A stretch of 14,577 nt of DNA, from positions 1 through 14,577 of the forward strand of contig URNQ01000024.1 of assembly GCA_900549245.1 (NCBI GenBank). Direction: 5' to 3'. Position numbers and translations under genes: made by a program. Position 1 is the stretch's first letter; the number at the start of each line of letters is the position of its first letter. Below, piece by piece: positions 5,839 through 10,992 of this stretch. Origin of the DNA: an uncultured Collinsella sp. GTDB lineage: Bacteria > Actinomycetota > Coriobacteriia > Coriobacteriales > Coriobacteriaceae. The notes under the pieces were generated by a model. It was not told the DNA's origin. It saw only the letters and a list, made by a program, of their open reading frames with translations, and ran no database searches.

Positions 5839-7216
5839 AGGTAGCGGAGGTATCGACGACGCCGGTCGCATTGGCAACCGCGACTATGACAATCATGCAT
5901 AGGAGCAGCACACCCAATGCCTTGAGCCAGAGTTTCGCGAGTTTCTTGCCGCGATAGCTGTCGAGCAGTGCGAATCGCCGACGAAGACGGCGCTTATCGA
6001 GCAGCGCAAAATGCATAAGCACCATAAGGCCATCGACAAAGAAAAAATACTCGATTATGAGAAGCCACGTCGGGTAGCTTTGGTTTGCTCCGGTGGGGTG
6101 AAAGACGGCAAAGTGACTTCCGACAAAGAACACAAGCAACGAGAAGCAGACGAGCGTATTCCAAATGCGCCCCAGAGACTCCGGAACGCGAGAGAGCAGG
6201 CCGCATGCAGCGGAGGCGGCGGGACTAGGAAGCCCTGCGGGGTTTCGGGGCCCTTGGGGCGTCAACACCGTCTCCGAGGCCGGAGTACGGACAGGCGCAG
6301 ACGCAGGAGGCCGCACGGGGCGACTCAGATCGTATGCCGCGCGCGTCGCCCGTCCCAACGCTTCCGCACTCGCAAAACGTTTGGCCGGGTCAAGCGCCAT
6401 CGACATGCAGATGACATCGGCAAGTGGAGTGGGAATGCCGCGCGCCTCGCATTGCTCGCGCATGTCGAGCCCTGGTTTAGGGTCGACTCCCGTCAAGCAG
6501 AAGAACAACAGAGCGCCAAGTGCGTAGACGTCGCTGCGCACACTCGTCTGCCCAAACCCATACTGTTCGGGCGGCGCATAGGGTCGCGTGCCAAACTTGA
6601 CGGTGTCGGCATCGGCGCCATCGCGCCATACGCGCGCGATCCCCAAGTCGATAATCACCAGCGATGAAAACGTCAGGCCCTCATCGAGCGTACAGCTCGC
6701 ACCCGTCACGATGATATTCGACGGCTTGAGGTCGCGATGGATCACCGACGCCGAAGCCTCCCCCGCCATTGCAAAACCGGCATGGAGCTCGCCCACGGCA
6801 TCGCATAGGACAGGATACATTTCGTGCGCATAATCGGGGGTAGCTCCCAGACGGTCCACCAGCGCCCCGAGCGTCTCCCCTTCGATGTATTCCATAACCA
6901 CGTTGAGATCGTCGCCCACACGACGACAATCGACGATTCTGGGCAGGTGCTCAAAACGTCTGCCCGCCCGTTGAGCGGCAAACAGACGCTCGTATGCCCC
7001 GCCGATTTGAGCCGAAGCATCGATGCGTTTACGGACAAAGGGGCCGAGCGAACCACCGCCGGTTCCTTCAAAGTACACGAGCTCGGTTGTTTCAACGGAC
7101 GAGCGCTTAAGTACACGCTCCACGCGATAGCTGTCGTCGCGATCGAGCGACGCCAGGTGCTCGGCAAGCGCTGCGGTTAGCTCGTCATCGGAATATGTTG
7201 GGGTCTGAGTATCCAT
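5837..7216 (-). CDS. Membrane-anchored serine/threonine protein kinase
   Basis: Hanks-type Ser/Thr kinase of 459 residues, with an N-terminal cytoplasmic kinase domain and three C-terminal membrane segments. The kinase domain (about residues 30-290) shows an ATP-anchoring lysine, probably K63 in FVRKRID, and the hinge region VVMEYIEGETL. The catalytic loop is HRDLKPSN (160-167), the metal site is DLG in place of DFG (190-192), and the activation segment ends GTRPYAPPEQYG. A standard GxGxxG loop is not seen. A Pro/Ala-rich linker (about 297-335) leads to hydrophobic stretches at 351-372, 383-405 and 430-450. No extracellular PASTA domain is present. The start is uncertain: ATG at 7216 has GGAGG very close (2 bases), while ATG at 7225 or 7228 and GTG at 7246 are alternatives. 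It lies 98 bases downstream of the helix-turn-helix gene on the same strand. Confidence 0.9.
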   Translation of the reverse strand: MDTQTPTYSDDELTAALAEHLASLDRDDSYRVERVLKRSSVETTELVYFEGTGGGSLGPFVRKRIDASAQIGGAYERLFAAQRAGRRFEHLPRIVDCRRVGDDLNVVMEYIEGETLGALVDRLGATPDYAHEMYPVLCDAVGELHAGFAMAGEASASVIHRDLKPSNIIVTGASCTLDEGLTFSSLVIIDLGIARVWRDGADADTVKFGTRPYAPPEQYGFGQTSVRSDVYALGALLFFCLTGVDPKPGLDMREQCEARGIPTPLADVICMSMALDPAKRFASAEALGRATRAAYDLSRPVRPPASAPVRTPASETVLTPQGPRNPAGLPSPAASAACGLLSRVPESLGRIWNTLVCFSLLVFFVGSHFAVFHPTGANQSYPTWLLIIEYFFFVDGLMVLMHFALLDKRRLRRRFALLDSYRGKKLAKLWLKALGVLLLCMIVIVAVANATGVVDTSAT

Positions 7217-7314
7217 AGCCTCCATCATAGCGCAGGGCGCAGACACCCCATGGCATCCGCGCCCCGTTCGTTTGCATCGTTGTTCGGCAGCTCCGCCGGC
7301 TCAGATATCAGCCG

Positions 7315-7737
7315 CTAACTCACCGTCTCCTCGCCAAAGCGATACAGCTCCTCGTTGACCTTTTGTAGGCTGCACCCGCGATCGATGCAAAAAATGATAA
7401 TCGCATCGCGGCGGTCCTTGCAGTTAAGGACGCTTACCCCGGCAGCCGTCAGCGCACGGTTGGTCTCTTTGAGCGTCAGCGCCATCGCAAAGGCAATCTG
7501 CAGCACCTTATTGCGACTCGGATGACGCGCGCCGGTAAAAATCTGATAGCCAAAGGTCTCATTGAGATCGGCCATACGAACCACGTGCGAGCGCTCCAAG
7601 CCCTTTTCCTGCAGTAGCTGCTTCAGGTAGTTCGAAAGCGACGGGGTGGCAAAGTCGTGTTCTTTGATATAGCCATCGATGTTTGGCGCGTCGAGAAGCT
7701 CATTGAGTAACTCGTCAGTCAGCTTTTTATCGGGCAT
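7315..7737 (-). CDS. Helix-turn-helix (XRE-like) protein paired with the kinase gene
   Basis: Small cytoplasmic protein of 140 residues. The central part (about residues 33-95) reads as a helix-turn-helix: LSNYLKQLLQEKGLERSHVV, followed by MADLNETFGYQIFTGARHPS and then an ALTLKETNRALTAAG segment. The C-terminal part (KDRRDAIIIFCIDRG, then VNEELYRFGEE) is a conserved-looking tail. I remember similar proteins next to kinases in Firmicutes and Actinobacteria, but cannot check this here. The start has a very good ribosome binding site, GGAGGTGA, 6 bases before the ATG. It lies 32 bases after the FxLYD gene and upstream of the kinase gene, so it may be a regulator or substrate of that kinase. Confidence 0.8.
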   Translation of the reverse strand: MPDKKLTDELLNELLDAPNIDGYIKEHDFATPSLSNYLKQLLQEKGLERSHVVRMADLNETFGYQIFTGARHPSRNKVLQIAFAMALTLKETNRALTAAGVSVLNCKDRRDAIIIFCIDRGCSLQKVNEELYRFGEETVS

Positions 7738-7769
7738 ACGACTTCACCTCCCCCAGTGCATGCAACATG

Positions 7770-8213
7770 CTAGAAACCGCTTACGTCCGAACGCTCCCAG
7801 CTAGCAACCTGGTCGGGAGACACCGTACCCAGCGCCTCGAACTTCCAGGAGCCGCCCGCCTTCAGATGATTGGTGTTTGCAAGAGCCGTTCCAACCTGGT
7901 TGCCATCGGCATCATACAGAACATATTCAATCTGAATGTAGCTCTTTTCCTTATCCGTGTTATTGGTCAGCGTGCCCGTGATCTTATAGGTAAACTGATT
8001 GGAAGTGTCTTCAGCCTCGTCAGCAATGGTATACGGTTCTTGCGGTTCTTTTTGCTCCTCAGCCTGCTGTGTCGTCTCGGCAGGTTTTGCCGAATCGCTC
8101 GCAGACGAATCGGTTGAGTTGCCGCCCATAGAGCCCACGGCACCGACAATAACCAGCACCACAATGATGCCTAGGACAATCTTGCCGATCGGCTTCTTTC
8201 CCTCTTTTGCCAT
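7770..8213 (-). CDS. Membrane-anchored FxLYD domain protein
   Basis: Predicted surface protein of 147 residues. A basic N-terminus (KEGKKPIGK) precedes one membrane helix (about residues 10-29, IVLGIIVVLVIVGAVG), then a Ser/Glu/Gln-rich spacer (about 32-60). The C-terminal beta-type domain (about 70-140) carries the FxLYD-like run TYKITGTLTNN, then YIQIEYVLYDADGNQVG. No lipobox cysteine is seen, so it is a membrane anchor and not a lipoprotein. The function of the FxLYD family is not established. AAGGA lies in front of the ATG, but within the arm of a 12-bp inverted repeat, so translation is probably structure-controlled. It is likely the first gene of a unit with the helix-turn-helix and kinase genes. 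Confidence 0.78.
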   Translation of the reverse strand: MAKEGKKPIGKIVLGIIVVLVIVGAVGSMGGNSTDSSASDSAKPAETTQQAEEQKEPQEPYTIADEAEDTSNQFTYKITGTLTNNTDKEKSYIQIEYVLYDADGNQVGTALANTNHLKAGGSWKFEALGTVSPDQVASWERSDVSGF

Positions 8214-8220
8214 TATTCAT

Positions 8221-8270
8221 CCTTCCTACGATCCGGCTACCGTGCCGGCACACAGCACATCGTAGGAAGG
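8221..8270 (-). promoter_or_regulatory. Hairpin that pairs the ribosome binding site of the FxLYD gene
   Basis: A perfect 12-bp inverted repeat: CCTTCCTACGAT at 8221-8232 and ATCGTAGGAAGG at 8259-8270, separated by 26 bases that contain an inner CCGGC/GCCGG stem (8233-8237 with 8244-8248). On the minus-strand RNA the 3' arm is ATCGTAGGAAGG, whose AGGAAGG end is the Shine-Dalgarno run, 7 bases before the ATG at 8213. The site would therefore be buried in the stem. The 8271-8376 gap also holds TTAGCT-N3-AGCTAA (8287-8301); no clear promoter was seen. Confidence 0.65.
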
Positions 8271-8376
8271 ATTGAACTTGAATTCATTAGCTGAGAGCTA
8301 AGGTTGCGATAAACGGCCAATGCAGTTATCCAAACGCCGAGCAAACGCACTTTGCGCGACCGTCTGCCGGCAGCGA

Positions 8377-8700
8377 TCAACCCACCGTGACGGATTCCCC
8401 GGTAAAGGCACTGACCATCAACAGGACAAAGAACACCAGGTAGCTGACACTCAGCGGGTACGCAATGACCAGGAATACAACCCAGCCGACATTGGTTTTA
8501 CCGTCGGCACGGCGTCGCTCGCGATTGCGGCAGAGCCAAATCGTCACGCCGATGGCAGTGATAAACAGTACGAGTGCCGCCGCAGCCAGCCCAGCAAGCG
8601 CAAACATCACGCCAATGCTCACAGCAATAACCGGAAGCAACAACAAGCCGCATCCACACCCACCGGGACTATAAACGGCAGACTGTCGGCGTCGTTCCAT
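8377..8700 (-). CDS. Small integral membrane protein of unknown function
   Basis: I do not recognise this gene. The 107-residue product begins MERRRQSAVYSPGGCGCG. It then has two close hydrophobic stretches (about residues 19-58: LLLLPVIAVSIGVMF, then a LAGLAAAALVLFITAIG run), a basic loop (CRNRERRRADGKTN) and a third stretch (about 73-98). That gives three predicted membrane helices with positive charges on the loop. The start ATG at 8700 has GGAG 5 bases before it. A GTG at 8730 overlapping the HigA stop codon (TAGTG) would add 10 residues. It lies 29 bases after higA on the same strand, so it is probably cotranscribed with the toxin-antitoxin genes. Confidence 0.65.
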   Translation of the reverse strand: MERRRQSAVYSPGGCGCGLLLLPVIAVSIGVMFALAGLAAAALVLFITAIGVTIWLCRNRERRRADGKTNVGWVVFLVIAYPLSVSYLVFFVLLMVSAFTGESVTVG

Positions 8701-8729
8701 CGTCACTCCAACCTCAATATCTTTGAGCA

Positions 8730-9071
8730 CTACAACGCAGCGGCCTGCTGGACAGGAACGATCTTATTCAGCTCCGGTTCGATCCGCCTTTTCTCGGCCT
8801 CAAGGTCAAACGCCACCTGAGCGCGCAGCCAATAACCATCCGTCAGGCCAAAATAACGGCAAAGACGGAGGTCGGTGTCGGCCGTCACGCGACGTTTTCC
8901 CAAGACAATCTGCCCGATACGCTGAGCCGGAATCCCAGTCTCTTTCGCAAGGCGATATTGAGAAATGCCCATGGGAACAAGAAACTCCTCTTTGAGAAGC
9001 TCACCGGGAGTCACCGGCGACAGCAAATCGGCCGAAGTCTCATCACTTGTGATAATCGACGATTTCGACAT
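8730..9071 (-). CDS. higA: HigA-type antitoxin (XRE family)
   Basis: Antitoxin of a HigB-HigA type II system: it neutralises the toxin by binding it and represses the operon through its helix-turn-helix. Of 113 residues, about 22-90 form the typical HigA domain: PGELLKEEFLVPMGISQYRL, then AKETGIPAQRIGQIVLGKR and TDLRLCRYFGLTDGYWLRAQ. The start at 9071 overlaps the 3' end of higB by 29 bases, with AGGAGA a little far upstream (about 9-11 bases). A start further upstream (9146) would lie deep inside higB and is unlikely. The toxin-first order is the usual hig order. Confidence 0.88.
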   Translation of the reverse strand: MSKSSIITSDETSADLLSPVTPGELLKEEFLVPMGISQYRLAKETGIPAQRIGQIVLGKRRVTADTDLRLCRYFGLTDGYWLRAQVAFDLEAEKRRIEPELNKIVPVQQAAAL

Positions 9072-9324
9072 TCCAAGCCATCTCCTGTCTCCACTCAAAA
9101 CAGACCCGATAGCGCTCGTTAACACGGATGCTATATTGACCGGCACGATCGCCCTTCAAAGCTTCCAGGCGGTTGCCCGGTGGAACGCGAAGATCATCAA
9201 GCGAAGCACAAACCTGCAGTTGGCGAATCTTCCTCAACGCAACACGCTCAAAGGGCACGAACCTCCTGACCCGCACACCCATGGCAAAGCGTTCGGTATC
9301 CTCATCTTTATACGATGCAATCAT
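9043..9324 (-). CDS. higB: HigB-type toxin (RelE/ParE fold mRNA interferase)
   Basis: Toxin of 93 residues, the normal size for HigB, expected to cleave mRNA at the ribosome. The C-terminal half carries the family pattern LRVPPGNRLEALKGDRAGQY, then SIRVNERYRVCFEW and WNVEIVDYH. Conserved basic residues (R in SIRVNERYR) and the final histidine are present, so the toxin appears intact. The start has AAGG 7 bases before the ATG. It is followed by higA in an overlapping frame. The promoter and operator lie in the 102 bases upstream, where the M20 gene ends. Confidence 0.88.
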   Translation of the reverse strand: MIASYKDEDTERFAMGVRVRRFVPFERVALRKIRQLQVCASLDDLRVPPGNRLEALKGDRAGQYSIRVNERYRVCFEWRQEMAWNVEIVDYHK

Positions 9325-9335
9325 AGTATCGCCTT

Positions 9336-9412
9336 ACGTTAGTAACGTCAAGCGTTTCTATAGACTTAGATCTCTATTATATCGTACGTTTGTTCGTGTT
9401 TTCTAGAACAAA
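9336..9412 (-). promoter_or_regulatory. higBA promoter with candidate operators
   Basis: On the minus strand a perfect -10, TATAAT, sits at 9376-9381. Upstream of it the 7-bp inverted repeat TTTGTTC-N10-GAACAAA (9389-9395, 9406-9412) brackets the -35 position, which is poor (AGAAAA or TAGAAA). A second palindrome, ACGTTAGTAACGT (9336-9348), lies in the leader just before the higB ribosome binding site. The repeat around the -35 is the best candidate for autorepression by HigA. Confidence 0.6.
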
Positions 9413-9426
9413 TAGTCCTTCACGCC

Positions 9427-10614
9427 TTAGTCAAGCGAAAGTAATCGTTTGTAGACATCGAGGCCTTTGAGTAGGATTTCCTCGTCAAAGAGCATGCTAT
9501 CGGTATGCAGGGCGCTTGTTGCATAGGCGGGGCAGCCATCCGAATCACTCGGGTTGTCTTGGTCCTCTGGCACGCCCATGCCTAGCAAGAAGAACACGCC
9601 CGGCAGATGGCGCTGATAGAACGCGAAATCCTCGGCGATTAGCAGCGGCTCGTCCACGAGCTGCAATTCGGGCAGAGCGGGCGCGATTCGGGCAAACAAC
9701 TCAGGATCGTTATCGACCGGTGGATAGCCCTCGGCAAAGTCGAGATCATACGTGCAGCCCGTTGCGGCACAGGCATCGTCCAGCACGCGGCGCACGCCTT
9801 CGCGCGCCCGGTCGAACATGTCGTCCGTAAACACACGCAGGCTTCCGGCCACATGGGCCTCCCCCGCCACCGCGTTGCAAACGGTGCCGGCCTGCAGCAG
9901 ACCAAACTTACCGATACAGGGCTCGTCGGTGCCCAGCTCGTCCATCAGTTCGCGCTCGGCAACCAAGAACTTGGCAGCCGCCAGCGCCGCATCGTGCGAC
10001 TCCTCGACCGGAACGCCATAGGTCTTAGCGATATGGATGCTCGTCCCGTGAATATGAATGTGTGTCTCACTCGAACGCGCCAGCAGCGGACCGGAACAAC
10101 TCGCCAACGTGCCGGCAGGCAGATCGGGCCACACATGGAAGCCAAAAATGCGGTCAGCCCCATAGCGCTCGAACACACCGCTCTCGCATACCGTCTTGGC
10201 ACCACCGGTCGTTTCCTCGGCCGGCTGGAACACAAAGAGAACGTTGCGCCTAATGGCGCCCGGCTGCTCGCGAATCGTACGGTCGACATACGTCGCGGCG
10301 GCAAGTGCCATGGCCATGTGTCCGTCATGTCCGCAAGCGTGCATCTTGCCGGGATGGGTCGAGGCAAAGGCCGCTCCCGTCGCCTCCGCGATGGGCAGCG
10401 CATCCATATCGGCGCGAATCGCTGTGGCATGCGCGGCACCAACGCCGGCGTCGAAGAAAGCGCAGACGCAGCTGGGGCACGGATGGGTCACCTCGCAAGC
10501 GAGCGGTGCCAACACGCCCTCGATATAGGCAATGGTTTGCGGAAGATCGAAATCGAGCTCCGGAATGCGATGCAGGTCGCGGCGATAGCGACGGAGTTCT
10601 TGGAGCTCGGTCAT
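9427..10614 (-). CDS. M20 family metallo-amidohydrolase, possible N-acetyl-diaminopimelate deacetylase
   Basis: Zinc-type amidohydrolase of the M20D subfamily, 395 residues. Visible motifs: ADMDALPI (68-75) and the metal-binding HACGHDGH (92-99), followed by QPAEET (130-135), HVWPDLPAGT, a C-terminal EDFAFYQRHLPGVFFLLG and a last metal histidine in SALHTDS. The insertion domain has GTSIHIAKTYG, like the SHIAK-type segment of this family. The start at 10614 has AAGGGA 7 bases before the ATG. The gene is divergent from a lysine operon that uses DapH (acetyl branch). That branch needs an M20 deacetylase (YkuR/DapL type) not found elsewhere in the window, so this gene is a good candidate. Hippurate or IAA-amino-acid hydrolase type activity is the alternative. 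Family is firm, substrate inferred. Confidence 0.85.
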   Translation of the reverse strand: MTELQELRRYRRDLHRIPELDFDLPQTIAYIEGVLAPLACEVTHPCPSCVCAFFDAGVGAAHATAIRADMDALPIAEATGAAFASTHPGKMHACGHDGHMAMALAAATYVDRTIREQPGAIRRNVLFVFQPAEETTGGAKTVCESGVFERYGADRIFGFHVWPDLPAGTLASCSGPLLARSSETHIHIHGTSIHIAKTYGVPVEESHDAALAAAKFLVAERELMDELGTDEPCIGKFGLLQAGTVCNAVAGEAHVAGSLRVFTDDMFDRAREGVRRVLDDACAATGCTYDLDFAEGYPPVDNDPELFARIAPALPELQLVDEPLLIAEDFAFYQRHLPGVFFLLGMGVPEDQDNPSDSDGCPAYATSALHTDSMLFDEEILLKGLDVYKRLLSLD

Positions 10615-10724
10615 AGAGGATCCCTTCGTGAGGCATATCTGTTGCAACTTATTGTGATACAGGATTGTGGCACACATGTTTCCAGCATATTGCTGCATTT
10701 TTTAAACGTTATATACGAATACTC

Positions 10725-10753
10725 TTGTTTGCTAAAGTGCAACGTGGTAGGGT
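10725..10753 (+). promoter_or_regulatory. Candidate promoter of the riboswitch-lysA-dapA operon
   Basis: A -35-like TTGTTT (10725-10730) and a -10-like TAGGGT (10748-10753) are separated by exactly 17 bases, placing the start at about 10760, a few bases before the first riboswitch base. In the 10615-10992 gap this is the best promoter fit. The 10615-10724 part must also hold the M20 promoter, for which no clear boxes were seen. Confidence 0.5.
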
Positions 10754-10764
10754 CGTTACCACTT

Positions 10765-10921
10765 GATAGAGGCGCGGGCACGAAGACCCGCGGGCGAGCC
10801 GGCAGGCTTTGACCCCGTGGGGAGGCGAAACCCGCCGAACTGGGCTTTTCGGGCACGAACAACCTGGTGGGCCTGCGGGAAACACCCACAGGACTGTCTG
10901 CAGCAATGCGGGAGCGCTATC
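10765..10921 (+). promoter_or_regulatory. Lysine riboswitch (L-box)
   Basis: Lysine-sensing leader RNA. The closing P1 helix is GATAG (10765-10769) with CTATC (10917-10921), with the L-box opening AGAGGCGCG directly inside it. Further family segments follow: GAGGCGAAACCCGCCGAA (about 10822-10839), the GGGAAACACCC hairpin and the closing ACTGTCTGC with TGCGGGAGCGCTATC. The last part matches well the end of the Thermotoga asd riboswitch as I remember it. The usual AGUA of the P2 turn is not obvious, so this arm appears divergent. It lies directly upstream of lysA-dapA, in keeping with feedback by lysine. Confidence 0.85.
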
Positions 10922-10982
10922 CGGACATTGGGTCCACGCTATGCGGATTCGATGCGCAGATGGCGCCGTCTGGATAGCGAGG
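10915..10982 (+). promoter_or_regulatory. Candidate expression platform of the L-box
   Basis: The 3' strand of P1 and beyond (10915-10926, CGCTATCCGGAC) can pair with 10968-10979 (GTCTGGATAGCG), 12 bp with one G-T. This competes with P1 and leaves the AGG of the lysA ribosome binding site free. If P1 is formed, 10974-10979 can pair with CGCTAT at 10937-10942, with CAGATG/CGTCTG inside, and GG at 10981-10982 can pair with CC at 10934-10935. That would hide the site. There is no U-tract, so control is more likely at translation. The second fold has a large asymmetric loop. Confidence 0.45.
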
Positions 10983-10992
10983 TTTACGGGAC

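Noticed and set aside
4594..5877. Minus-strand open frame of 427 codons over the wall hydrolase gene
   Set aside because: Antisense to a gene with signal peptide, coiled coil, ribosome binding site and terminator. The translation is low-complexity Gly/Leu/Ala.
6011..6667. Plus-strand open frame of 218 codons over the kinase gene
   Set aside because: Shadow of the kinase frame; Arg-rich, no domain, no ribosome binding site.
8221..8270. Inverted repeat as terminal repeats of a mobile element
   Set aside because: Only 26 bases lie between the arms, there is no transposase, and one arm coincides exactly with a ribosome binding site, so an RNA hairpin explains it better.
10683..10707. CAGCATATTGCTG followed by a run of T as a plus-strand terminator
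   Set aside because: The stem is only 5 bp and no plus-strand gene lies upstream. It sits between divergent genes, so it is more likely chance or an operator.
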